Of a DNA stretch of 32,945 nt, positions 7,220 to 15,100 are shown one piece after another. A program made the translations under genes and the position numbers. Position 1 is the stretch's first letter. Each line of letters opens with the position of its first letter. This stretch comes from Magnetococcales bacterium WMHbinv6 (lineage in GTDB: Bacteria > Pseudomonadota > Magnetococcia > Magnetococcales > Magnetaquicoccaceae), in the NCBI GenBank assembly GCA_002753135.1, contig PDZV01000040.1:1-32945 (forward strand), written 5' to 3'. The notes beneath the pieces were generated by a model. It did no database searches. It was not told the DNA's origin and saw only the letters and a program-made list of their open reading frames with translations.

Positions 7220-8134
7220 TCACCTCACCGATCTTATTCGAGATGACAGCATTACTATCTCTTTCAGCCTATGCTGTGCCAGCTGCTCATGGTCAATCTG
7301 CGCAACCTCAATCGCAGGGTTAATACGATAACGACCTTGCTTGTCATTCTCGTAAAAAACCAAACCATTTGGCAAAAACATCTGGAGAGTGGAGTTCAGG
7401 TTTGATATCCCTTTAAATCCAGCAGTATCTGTTGAACCAAGATCAACCTTGTGAACCCAACCATGACCATTCATTACCCGTGCCGCTACAAGCTTCATGA
7501 GCAAAATCAGCTTGAAATCAGGCAAATTGAACACACGCCCATTAACAACAATATTCGTTCTTTTCCCGTGATTCTCCCCTATGATCGACAACTGCACTTT
7601 CGAATGGGTACCGGTAGACTGACTCGCATCCTCATCCTGTTTCTGCCTCGCCGTAGCCATCACCATAAAACAATCCTGGTGCGTATTCCGATGACTCCTC
7701 CTGAAACAATTTTCTATCTTTTCCACAAAGACAGAATCTTGCCCGTTTAACGGTTTGGCAATGAAATCGTTTGCTCCATACTGCAGACACCATACTGCAT
7801 CCACCATCTCTTTTGCGAATCCACTCATTACCACGATTTGCAAACAATGATGGTCTGCTTTGTTACGCGCAGGAAAACGATCCCTTATGATCCGCAAAAG
7901 GGTTTTCCCATATTCAATCCTCGGCATATTTCCATTCGCGTCTAACAAGATTTGGAGGTCAAGCAGCACACAACAAAATTCTCCGGCATCCAACAACGCC
8001 ATCGCCTCTTCTTGCGATGGAACCGCCACCATCTGATGCCCAAGCGACTGGAGCCTTTCCGCCAGTTCTTTGACCACATTCGGATCATCTTCAACTACCA
8101 GAACAATATGCCGGTTCTTCTTGGAATGTATCAT
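7220..8134 (-). CDS. Response regulator with divergent winged-helix output domain
   Basis: This 304-residue protein has an N-terminal receiver domain with all key residues: acidic pocket E15/D16/D17, phospho-acceptor D59, S104 and K127. The C-terminal part (residues 175-285) reads VNGRVFNLPDFKLILLMKLV, followed by NLNSTLQMF and a final GRYRINP. This matches the spacing of an OmpR-type winged helix in a diverged form. AGGAGG lies upstream of the ATG. The first four bases overlap the kinase stop, so the kinase and regulator should be made in fixed ratio. The target promoter is unknown. Two insertions (around residues 63-75 and 88-97) make the receiver longer than usual. Confidence 0.88.
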   Translation of the reverse strand: MIHSKKNRHIVLVVEDDPNVVKELAERLQSLGHQMVAVPSQEEAMALLDAGEFCCVLLDLQILLDANGNMPRIEYGKTLLRIIRDRFPARNKADHHCLQIVVMSGFAKEMVDAVWCLQYGANDFIAKPLNGQDSVFVEKIENCFRRSHRNTHQDCFMVMATARQKQDEDASQSTGTHSKVQLSIIGENHGKRTNIVVNGRVFNLPDFKLILLMKLVAARVMNGHGWVHKVDLGSTDTAGFKGISNLNSTLQMFLPNGLVFYENDKQGRYRINPAIEVAQIDHEQLAQHRLKEIVMLSSRIRSVR

Positions 8135-9264
8135 CTTGCTTCCTCCTGCCCTGTTGGTAACACGATTCTTACCGTTGCCCCCTGGCCAGGATTACTCTCC
8201 AAGGAAATCATCCCACGGTGATCCGATTCGATGATCTTTTGGGCAAGAGTCAAACCGACTCCAGTCCCCCCATCCTTATTGGTTGCAAACAACAGAAACG
8301 CCTCTTCGACCATCTCCTTGGACATCCCACACCCACAGTCCATGATGGCCAATTGAATGCGACTGCCATTGTAAAGCGATGCCGTCACCGTAATGGACGG
8401 CGTTTGTTCGGAATTGGCATACGCCTCCACACTGTTCTGGATGATGTTGGTCAGTGCCTGAAGCATCATGTGCCGGTTGACCTCCACGGTAATAGATGGG
8501 TCGATCTGGATGTCAGCCTGTAACAGGCTATTCTCTTCCCTGCGGTCACGAACCAAGTGAACCGCCTCCTCCACCAACGAACTGAGGCTTTCCACCTGAA
8601 ACTCTCGATCCATCTCCCGGGTCAATGAGCGCAACGCATCCAAAACGGAATACAAAAATTTGGTCCGATTCACAGCCTCCTGGACTTTCCCCGCCAAATC
8701 CTCACGGTTGATCCGCTTCCCCTCCTTCAAGGCGATATCAATTTTCCGCAGGGTGGAGTTCAGCGGATAGAGAGTCCGAGTCATCTCGTGGTACATCTCC
8801 TTGACAAATTGGGCATTCAGCTTTTCGGAAACACGCTTTGCCGCATTGCGGGCCATCACCCCGTGTTTGTTTTCAAGATCCTCCAGCCACTGCAGCATGC
8901 GGTCTCCGTGTTGATCTTTCATAGTATCCGCCTTGGACAACTCGGAACGCCGTGCAAGGGTCCGTTTGACCGCGTTGCGCACCAAAACATGGACGTCCTT
9001 TTCCAAGATCGCAATAATCTCGGTGAAGGTCTCGTGTCGAAGGTGCAGCACGGTGTGCGCCAGCGCTTTCCTGACCTCCCATTTGTGGTTTCTGGCGTGA
9101 ACGGCAAGCTGCTTGCCGATCAGGGCATGAACGACAGGGTCTGGTCCAGCCTGCTGCAATACCAAAGTAGCCTGTTCCACCCCCTCCCGAACAAACCCCC
9201 ACTGCATCGACTCGGGCGATTCCAACAAACCCATCATTCCTGTTTCCGGTACAAAAATATTCAT
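8131..9264 (-). CDS. Soluble histidine kinase with HEAT-like N-terminal domain
   Basis: This 377-residue protein has no membrane segment, so it is a cytoplasmic sensor. Residues 30-145 contain repeated helix pairs of HEAT type (KWEVRKALAHTVLHL, then DVHVLVRNAVKRTLARRS, then HGVMARNAAKRV). A dimerisation/phosphotransfer segment has H159 in YHEMTRTLYPL. The ATPase domain shows the N box (NIIQNSVEAY, N277), G1 (DCGCGM, residues 309-314) and G2 (GGTGVGLTL, residues 332-340). The known reaction is ATP-dependent His autophosphorylation and transfer to the receiver Asp of the next gene. It starts two bases after the ATPase stop. The HEAT region probably receives a signal from the ATPase partner; that is an inference. 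Confidence 0.88.
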   Translation of the reverse strand: MNIFVPETGMMGLLESPESMQWGFVREGVEQATLVLQQAGPDPVVHALIGKQLAVHARNHKWEVRKALAHTVLHLRHETFTEIIAILEKDVHVLVRNAVKRTLARRSELSKADTMKDQHGDRMLQWLEDLENKHGVMARNAAKRVSEKLNAQFVKEMYHEMTRTLYPLNSTLRKIDIALKEGKRINREDLAGKVQEAVNRTKFLYSVLDALRSLTREMDREFQVESLSSLVEEAVHLVRDRREENSLLQADIQIDPSITVEVNRHMMLQALTNIIQNSVEAYANSEQTPSITVTASLYNGSRIQLAIMDCGCGMSKEMVEEAFLLFATNKDGGTGVGLTLAQKIIESDHRGMISLESNPGQGATVRIVLPTGQEEAR

Positions 9265-9266
9265 GG

Positions 9267-11162
9267 TCAGTGTCCATATTTGATTTTACGTTGCAAAAAG
9301 GCATCTCTGCCACCTTCCAACAGGAGTTCGATCCGCTCTTTGACGTCATCGACCGTACCCTGCTGGACAATGCTCCCCCGCCGACCGTCCGAGGCCAGCA
9401 CGAACACCCGCTCGGCCTCCCCCAATACGGGAATGTTGGGGTTGTGAGTAACAAAAATGAGCTGCCGATGCGCCTTGGCCGCACGCACGCTCTTGACGAT
9501 CGTCTCAAAAATGAAGGCGTTATCCAGATTGTCCTCCGGCTGATCAATGAGCAGCGGACGATCACTTTCCAACAACAAGATGGGCAGAATGGTCGTGCAA
9601 CGTTGGCCGGTCGACAAAAAGGCGGCGGACTTGTAGTCCCGGCCATCCAGCAACTCAATGCAAGGCAGATCATCCATCTCAACGGTCTCCAGCTTGATGA
9701 GCGTCTGGGAAGCGGCCAACCGCTCGATGATCGTGATCGCTCTCCCCGTGTCGATCCCGATACTCTCTGCCAGACGGGCCGCATCCTTCTGCTTCACGCA
9801 GATGGTCAACTCTTCCGCCGAAATATGCTGCACAATTTTCTCGACCAAACTGGCATACTTGAGACCGGAGCCCTTGAGCCCCTCCGACAACAGATCAACC
9901 AAAGCCTGCCGATTGCCAAACTGGCTCACCGTCACCCGTATGGTGGGGTACAACGCCTTGCTCAAACGCTCCGCAATCGCATTGCGCAAACGAAAGCGTT
10001 CATCACGCAGCAGCGTCAACCGGGAGGTCAGTTGCCAGTGTTTGTTTGACTTGTCGGCATACTGTTTCTTCAACTCCTCCAACTGACGATTGGCGTCATT
10101 CACCTCCACCTGCCGCTTTTGCAGGTTGATGCGTTCGGCAAGCCGCCCCTGCTCTTCCTGGGTTTTGGCCAACAACTCGCGAAAGGCCTGTTCCTGCACG
10201 GCATGCCGCCCCTCCAGTTCCTGCGCCGCCAGACTCAGTGCAGCCAAATTGTTCTGGCACTCCTGTTGAAACCACGGCACGCTGGTCTGAAACTCTGCAA
10301 GGAATTTTTGAATCCGCTCAACCAGAACCCGAAACAGCTCCTCATTCGGCCCGGCAACCACATTTGCGCCGACATAGCCAACCAAACGTTGGGCCAGACC
10401 GTCGACATAGCTTTGAAACTTGCCGCCCAAAGTGCCAAACTCAGCCGTCAAGCTGGCAATGGCCTTCTTTTCCAGATCACGCAGAACCTTGTGTGAATGG
10501 GCCTGTTGGATCAAATGGGCATCCGGCCCGGCGTCCTGCTTCTGAAACCCTTTCAGCTTCTCTTCAATGGCCGGACCTTCCGAAACGGTCTCTGCCAGAT
10601 CTGCCATCCGCCGCTCATACTCCGACAATTCGCCTGCACTGTAGGAGACATCGCGGAGCATCTGGCTGATCCCCATGTTGATCTCACGGATCTTTTCCTC
10701 TTCAAACTGGTCGATCAGCTTCAGTTGGAACTCTGGATCGGTGGCAATTTGCTCAATCTCGTTCTGGCTGTAGACATCGGCCCGAAATATCCGGTCCCTC
10801 TCCAGCGAAATGGTCGTGGCAACCCCCTTCTCATCCAACACCTGACACTCATCGTTCCACGGTCGCTCCGCTGTGTAGCGCATGCCATGCCGCGTCTCGA
10901 AGTGCAATCGCACCCGCCCGTTGGCCAGGTTGTTCTGCACCACCGAATGCGCCCTGGAACGAACCGATCGTTTGGGATCCGGCATCAATCCCAATACGTG
11001 GCGGACCAACTCCAAAATGGTGGTCTTGCCCGTCCCCCGCCCACCGATGATGCAGTTGAGGCCCTGAGAAAACTCAAGACGCGCCCCCTCCAAAAAACCG
11101 CCGGTCACCTCGGCACCCAAAATGGTGTGGTTTGTCTTCGACAACTGTTCTGTGCTACCCAT
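9267..11162 (-). CDS. SMC/ABC-type ATPase with coiled coil
   Basis: This 631-residue protein has Walker A GGRGTGKTT at residues 40-48, a long central Gln/Glu-rich coiled coil (about residues 205-400), and ABC signature STGQRC at about 517. Walker B is LLIDQPEDNLDN, and the His switch is VTHNPNIPVLGEAE. The DQPEDNLDN/THNPNIPV pattern resembles ATPases of the TrlF/SbcC-like group, which occur in several defence systems. No nuclease domain is fused. The ATG at 11162 has AGGAG six bases upstream; an ATG 45 codons earlier lacks a ribosome site and would cross the repeat upstream. It is the first gene of the four-gene operon and probably the damage or invader sensor; that role is inferred. Confidence 0.9.
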   Translation of the reverse strand: MGSTEQLSKTNHTILGAEVTGGFLEGARLEFSQGLNCIIGGRGTGKTTILELVRHVLGLMPDPKRSVRSRAHSVVQNNLANGRVRLHFETRHGMRYTAERPWNDECQVLDEKGVATTISLERDRIFRADVYSQNEIEQIATDPEFQLKLIDQFEEEKIREINMGISQMLRDVSYSAGELSEYERRMADLAETVSEGPAIEEKLKGFQKQDAGPDAHLIQQAHSHKVLRDLEKKAIASLTAEFGTLGGKFQSYVDGLAQRLVGYVGANVVAGPNEELFRVLVERIQKFLAEFQTSVPWFQQECQNNLAALSLAAQELEGRHAVQEQAFRELLAKTQEEQGRLAERINLQKRQVEVNDANRQLEELKKQYADKSNKHWQLTSRLTLLRDERFRLRNAIAERLSKALYPTIRVTVSQFGNRQALVDLLSEGLKGSGLKYASLVEKIVQHISAEELTICVKQKDAARLAESIGIDTGRAITIIERLAASQTLIKLETVEMDDLPCIELLDGRDYKSAAFLSTGQRCTTILPILLLESDRPLLIDQPEDNLDNAFIFETIVKSVRAAKAHRQLIFVTHNPNIPVLGEAERVFVLASDGRRGSIVQQGTVDDVKERIELLLEGGRDAFLQRKIKYGH

Positions 11163-11252
11163 GTCTGTCTCCTGAATGTTCTGGTTGAACGTGATTCCAA
11201 TAAAAACATTGACTTTCCCGCCTGATCGCCCGCGACTGGAAATATTATGCAA

Positions 11253-11280
11253 CACCTTGTGTCTCACCAGATGATAGACA
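11253..11280 (+). repeat. 28-bp direct repeat, copy 1 (candidate operator of the ATPase operon)
   Basis: The core TGTGTCTCACCAGATGATA is shared exactly with the second copy at 11357-11384, and 26 of 28 positions agree overall. This copy lies about 90 bp upstream of the ATPase ATG. It directly precedes, on the minus strand, a CATAAT hexamer that could be a -10 box, so a bound protein would overlap the -35 region. Confidence 0.75.
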
Positions 11281-11356
11281 TAAAATAAAATTTTCATCTG
11301 ATCGCATTTTTTTTCAAAAGGACACGAGCAGCGTCAACTCAGGTTGGATTATAAAT

Positions 11357-11384
11357 CACCATGTGTCTCACCAGATGATATACA
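11357..11384 (+). repeat. 28-bp direct repeat, copy 2 (candidate operator of the WYL gene)
   Basis: This is the second copy of the 28-bp sequence, 104 bp from the first and in the same orientation. It is 50 bp upstream of the WYL-regulator ATG and just after a TATAAA hexamer on the plus strand. Its outer ends, TGTGT and ACACA, form short inverted arms. An opposite-strand TCATCTG at 11294-11300 between the two copies resembles half of the core. Confidence 0.75.
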
Positions 11385-11433
11385 CACGAACTTTTTTTTG
11401 ACCGTTTCATTTTTTTCCGGGGTAAAACAAGGC

Positions 11434-12408
11434 ATGGACCGCACCGAACGCTTCTACCGGATTGACCAACTCCTGCAGGAAAAACAGGTGGTTCCCATTG
11501 CCACCTTCCTGAAGGAACTTGGAATTTCAAAACCAACATTTATGCGAGATCTTGAGTATTTGCGTGACAGGTTGAACGCTCCCATCGTCTGGGATGTGGT
11601 TCAACGTGGGTACCGATATGAAACGGTACAGGAAATGGCCGGCCCCCGTTTTGAATTGCCCGGTTTGTGGTTCAACGCTTCAGAAATTCACGCCATCTTG
11701 ACCATGGAACACCTGCTGGCCAGTTTGCAACCTGGCCTCCTGGCACCCCACGTCACCCCTTTGCGCACCCGGTTGCGGATGCTGTTGGATAGTGGCAGCC
11801 ACAGTGTCGACGAGGTGGTCGCCCGTATTCGGGTGCTGCCCTTGGGCGGTCGGAAAGTGGAACAACCGCTTTTCGAGACGGTCGCCAATGCCTTGCTGTC
11901 GAGGCAGATCCTGCAGGTGCAGCATCTGAACCGAGGACGGGGGGAACTTCTGGAAAGGGAGGTATCGCCGCAACGACTCGTGTTTTACCGAGACAACTGG
12001 TACCTGGACGCTTGGTGCCACATGCGTGAGGCCATCCGGAGCTTCGCCCTGGATGCCATACAGAAAGCAACTCCCACCATGAAACAGGCCATTGATCTAT
12101 CCGATGATGAATTGGATCGCCATCTGAAAGCGGGATACGGCATTTTCAGCGGCGCCAATACCAGAACGGCGGTCATCCGTTTTTCCAAGGAAAGATCCCG
12201 CTGGGTGGCCAACGAGTCGTGGCATCCTGCACAAAGAGGGGAATTTGATTCCGACGGTCGATGGATACTCTCCTGCCCCTACTCCAACGACATCGAACTG
12301 ATCATGGACATCATGCGCTACGGTCCAGACGCAGAAGTCCTGGAACCACCTGAACTGCGGGCGAAAATACAAGACAGACTCCGCAAAGCGTTGTCATGCT
12401 ACGCATAA
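11434..12408 (+). CDS. WYL-domain transcriptional regulator with N-terminal winged HTH
   Basis: This 324-residue protein opens with a DeoR/HTH_11-type winged helix (residues 1-60; FLKELGISKPTFMRDLEYLR). Its WYL domain has the signature W189-Y190-L191 in RDNWYLDAWC, and a C-terminal extension follows (WCX type). WYL regulators bind nucleic-acid or nucleotide ligands, and several (BrxR, CapW) repress anti-phage operons. Start 11434 gives the standard N-terminus MDRTERFYRI; the longer frame would run through the 28-bp repeat. No strong ribosome site is visible. The gene is divergent from the ATPase operon and shares its control region, so it most likely regulates that operon and itself. Confidence 0.92.
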   Translation: MDRTERFYRIDQLLQEKQVVPIATFLKELGISKPTFMRDLEYLRDRLNAPIVWDVVQRGYRYETVQEMAGPRFELPGLWFNASEIHAILTMEHLLASLQPGLLAPHVTPLRTRLRMLLDSGSHSVDEVVARIRVLPLGGRKVEQPLFETVANALLSRQILQVQHLNRGRGELLEREVSPQRLVFYRDNWYLDAWCHMREAIRSFALDAIQKATPTMKQAIDLSDDELDRHLKAGYGIFSGANTRTAVIRFSKERSRWVANESWHPAQRGEFDSDGRWILSCPYSNDIELIMDIMRYGPDAEVLEPPELRAKIQDRLRKALSCYA

Positions 12409-12448
12409 ATTGTAATTGAGACCATCGATTGAAAAAGGAAAACACACC

Positions 12449-13201
12449 ATGCTCGCTCTGGTTTCACCAGCCAAAACCCTGGACACATCGCCATCTCAAC
12501 TGGGTATGCAGGGAACCCAACCAGCATTTTTGGATGATGCCGTCCAACTGGCCAGACAGATGAAAAAACTGAACGAGGAAGAACTGGGAAAGCTGCTCAG
12601 CATCAGTCCAGCTTTGGCCGGGCTCAATGCAGCGAGATTTCAAGCATTTTCAGATGATCCTGCATGTCCGGTGGGAAAATACGCTGCCGAAATGTACCGG
12701 GGAGACACCTATGAGGGGCTAAATGTGGACTCGTGGAGTGCAGATGATTGGCAAATCGCTCAACAATCGCTCCGTATCCTCTCCGGCCTATACGGGGTGC
12801 TCCGTCCTCTGGACCTGATCCAACCCTACCGACTGGAGATGAGTTCACGCCTTGCCACAAACAGAGGTCGGGATCTGTACGCCTTCTGGGGAAATCGTTT
12901 GTCTGAACATCTCGCTGCCTTGGCAATGGACCGAACAGTGGTCAATCTGGCTTCCGAGGAATACATCAAGGCTGTCCGATCTGTACCAATGATTACGCCT
13001 GTGTTCAAAGAACTGCGTCAGGGAAAGCTGCAGATGATCGGATTGATGGCCAAACGCGCCCGTGGTGCCATGGCCAACTTCATGATCAAACAGCGTCTGA
13101 CTGCTCCGAAGCAACTTTGTGGATTCATTGAAGGGGGCTACCATTTCCGCGAGAATCTCTCCAACGATACCCAGTGGCTGTTTGTCCGCGAATCCTCCTA
13201 A
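12449..13201 (+). CDS. yaaA: YaaA family protein (DUF328, peroxide-stress protein)
   Basis: This 250-residue protein opens with the family hallmark LVSPAKTLD. It continues with conserved blocks: a Sxxlxxl...LSGLYGVLRPLDLIQPYRLEM-type stretch at about residues 110-130, then NLASEEYIKA and FKELRQGKLQ. E. coli YaaA (258 residues) lowers free iron and limits oxidative DNA damage, and members can bind unusual DNA structures. The ATG at 12449 has AAAGGAAAA upstream. The gene lies 40 bp after the WYL regulator on the same strand and is probably co-transcribed with it. It normally lives in core chromosome; here it sits among accessory genes. Confidence 0.95.
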   Translation: MLALVSPAKTLDTSPSQLGMQGTQPAFLDDAVQLARQMKKLNEEELGKLLSISPALAGLNAARFQAFSDDPACPVGKYAAEMYRGDTYEGLNVDSWSADDWQIAQQSLRILSGLYGVLRPLDLIQPYRLEMSSRLATNRGRDLYAFWGNRLSEHLAALAMDRTVVNLASEEYIKAVRSVPMITPVFKELRQGKLQMIGLMAKRARGAMANFMIKQRLTAPKQLCGFIEGGYHFRENLSNDTQWLFVRESS

Positions 13202-13254
13202 AATCAAACCGATCGGAGCAGGTGCGACCGCCAATGCGTGCTTCCGGTTTGATT
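13202..13254. other. Inverted repeat between two convergent genes
   Basis: AATCAAACCG at 13202-13211 and CGGTTTGATT at 13245-13254 form a perfect 10-bp stem with a 33-base loop. It sits just after the yaaA stop and before the convergent Sel1 gene end. There is no T-run, so it is not a standard terminator, but it may act as a bidirectional barrier or mRNA end. Confidence 0.4.
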
Positions 13255-13282
13255 GATGACGCGGACAGTTGTCCACGTGACG

Positions 13283-13636
13283 TCACTCCTCTGATGGCTT
13301 CAGTTTCAACAGGTCCAATTGTCGTTGCGCCGTATGATCCCCCTGCGTGGCGGCCCGGCGCAACCAATACCTCGCTTTGCCATCCTCACCGCCCTGCAAG
13401 AACACCATCCCCATAATCGTCTGTGCCCCTGCATGACATCTCTCCATTGCCATCAGGAACCACTTGGTTGCCTCCACGTCGTCCTGCTGAACTCCAACCC
13501 CCCGATGGTATAACCCGCCCAGCGTCGTCATCGCAGAAACATTGCCAGCCTCCGCAGCAGCACGGATGGCATCAAGATCAACTGCGTATGCATCCGTTGG
13601 CAATAGGAAGACGAGGAGCAGCAGTAGGCGAATCAC
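13283..13636 (-). CDS. Secreted Sel1-repeat protein
   Basis: This is a 117-residue protein with a signal peptide (MIRLLLLLVFLLPTDAYA, cleavage near residue 18). Two to three Sel1-like helical repeats follow (AAEAGNVSAMTTLGGLYHRG and DGKARYWLRRAATQGD). Sel1 repeats mediate protein contacts, and the signal peptide puts it in the periplasm. The start is GTG at 13636, nine bases after the previous stop, so it is probably translated by coupling. It is the third gene of a nuclease-led operon and may act on or with the exported nuclease. That is inferred from position. Confidence 0.85.
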   Translation of the reverse strand: MIRLLLLLVFLLPTDAYAVDLDAIRAAAEAGNVSAMTTLGGLYHRGVGVQQDDVEATKWFLMAMERCHAGAQTIMGMVFLQGGEDGKARYWLRRAATQGDHTAQRQLDLLKLKPSEE

Positions 13637-13645
13637 GCTACTGAC

Positions 13646-13900
13646 TCAAGCAAAAGGGTTCGGAACGTCATCCACCACAGGGGGCTCTGTCTGAATCACG
13701 TCGGGCAATTTTGCCTCCGACTCCAACACCCGGATCACCTCATCAAAAAACAACCTCAACTTGCGCGCATGGGCACGTCCAACCATGTCCTTGGTGATGT
13801 CAATATCGCCGTAGATCGCAATCCGGTCCACATGGTTCTCAATTGTCAATCCGCCAATCGTCTCGGATTGTGACTCGTTGGCAAAGGGTGAAATGCTCAT
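13646..13900 (-). CDS. Small unknown protein between a nuclease gene and a Sel1 gene
   Basis: The 84-residue product starts MSISPFANES and contains a strand-rich middle (GGLTIENHVDRIAIYGDIDI), a basic helix (DMVGRAHARKLRLFFDEVIR) and an acidic/proline tail ending DDVPNPFA. It has no signal peptide, unlike both neighbours. AAGGA lies six bases upstream of the ATG at 13900, and that ATG shares its first base with the nuclease stop. I cannot assign a family. A cytoplasmic regulator or immunity-type partner for the nuclease is possible but unsupported. Confidence 0.75.
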   Translation of the reverse strand: MSISPFANESQSETIGGLTIENHVDRIAIYGDIDITKDMVGRAHARKLRLFFDEVIRVLESEAKLPDVIQTEPPVVDDVPNPFA

Positions 13901-14691
13901 CACTTGTCCTTGTGTTGGTGGGATTTTGGACCAGGATCCGGCAAAGCCATCGCTCGGTCCTTGATTGCCTGCGGCAGAGAAGGAAAAACATCCAGTCCCG
14001 TCATCTCACGAAGTTCCGACAATGAGATCGTGCGCCAATCGTCGCCAGGCGCATTATTGGTGAGATAGACGCCTGCGGCCTGACGTTTGGGACTGTAGAC
14101 TGCCTTGAAGATGGATGTCGGAATAAAAACACGCCCGTTCAACCTCTGGATGCTCGCTCCTTGAAAAACAGGCCCAGTGACGACAAACACCTCCCCCTCG
14201 GCCTGCGTCAGTTTCCTCACTGCCTTCTCGATATGCATCCAAACACCGCGATTGTTCTCTGGTGCCTGAGGAACCATGTTGGCCATGCTGAATGATTCGG
14301 CTTGGCTTTGCTCATCCGGCATATCTCCGGAAGGAGCCATATGCCCACGATCAAAGCCGGACTGCTTATAATCGTCCAGGGTTGCCCGATCGCCGACAGG
14401 TAATCGCTCTTCCTCATGGAACAGGTTGATGCGCTCTTGTCCTTTGGCCTCCTTGATGTGAGCCTTTGTCAGATGCTCGGCAGACCATAACGGTGTGCGC
14501 GTTACCCCACTGTGCAGAACCGCAAACTGCCGAAAGCACAGAGGTATCGTCTTTGGGGCAAGTTTTGGATTCGTGATGTCGGGTGCAGAACCACCGACAA
14601 ACTGGTCGGGACACTCTGTTTTGGACGCGTGCGCGGTGCCAAACGCAAGAACAACAGTCAATGCAACGGCAAAAATGGCCATCTTTTTCAT
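13900..14691 (-). CDS. Exported DNA/RNA non-specific endonuclease (beta-beta-alpha metal family)
   Basis: The protein has 263 residues with a signal peptide (residues 1-22, cleaved after AHA). It has the active-site block FDRGHMAPSGD (general base H117) and the metal-binding Asn block NMVPQAPENNRGVW (N146/N147). These are diagnostic of the Serratia/NucA family, which cuts DNA and RNA without sequence preference. A possible disulfide pair sits in the N-terminal part (C27, C52). The ATG at 14691 is preferred since it starts the signal peptide. It is the first gene of a three-gene operon. Its role could be nutrient scavenging, transfer-related DNA degradation or competition. Confidence 0.93.
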   Translation of the reverse strand: MKKMAIFAVALTVVLAFGTAHASKTECPDQFVGGSAPDITNPKLAPKTIPLCFRQFAVLHSGVTRTPLWSAEHLTKAHIKEAKGQERINLFHEEERLPVGDRATLDDYKQSGFDRGHMAPSGDMPDEQSQAESFSMANMVPQAPENNRGVWMHIEKAVRKLTQAEGEVFVVTGPVFQGASIQRLNGRVFIPTSIFKAVYSPKRQAAGVYLTNNAPGDDWRTISLSELREMTGLDVFPSLPQAIKDRAMALPDPGPKSHQHKDK

Positions 14692-14882
14692 GGTGCTGGA
14701 TTCCCCCCACTGTTCTATCTCTGTCGTGAACGCCAAGCTCTGAACTCAATGCCCAGGGTAACAAATCCATGAATGGGCGCAAGGCATTCCGTCCTTAACG
14801 AATATCCAACTCACACCACTGCATAGCCCGTTTTTACGGCTCAACCTGGAACACCCACACTGTCGCAAGGTCCATATCCAGA

Positions 14883-15100
14883 CGCAAACGCCGAAGATGC
14901 GCGAAGATGCTCAACTCTTGGGGCGAGCATCTTGGGCACATTCGGCAAAAACACCCGGCAAAGCCAGCCGCAAACGCCGAAGATGCGCGAAGGTGCTCAA
15001 CTCTTGGGGCGAACATCTTGGACATATTCGGCAGAAACGCCAGGCAAATCCAGCCATAAACGCCGAAGATGCGCGAAGGTGCTCAATTCTGGAGGGGGGA
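14883..15100. repeat. 86-bp tandem repeats, two and a half copies
   Basis: Units begin at 14883, 14969 and 15055 (period exactly 86 bp, not a multiple of three). The first two are very similar along their full length. The third is cut off where the RepA-like coding sequence ends (stop at 15083). Each unit contains an inverted repeat; in unit one AAGATGCTC (14904-14912) pairs with GAGCATCTT (14925-14933) across a 12-base loop. Unit two keeps most pairs. The 14740-14882 stretch before the repeats shows nothing else. Confidence 0.9.

Noticed and set aside
9270-11225. Long plus-strand frames opposite the ATPase gene
   Set aside because: They are mirror frames of a clearly recognised ATPase and have no motifs or start signals of their own.
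11163-11297. Longer N-terminus for the ATPase (start 11297)
   Set aside because: It has no ribosome site and would translate the candidate operator repeat; the ATG at 11162 has a good AGGAG.
14883-15100. CRISPR-like array
   Set aside because: The whole 86-bp unit is repeated, including what would be spacers, there are only two and a half copies, and no cas genes are present apart from a phage-type Cas4-like nuclease far away.
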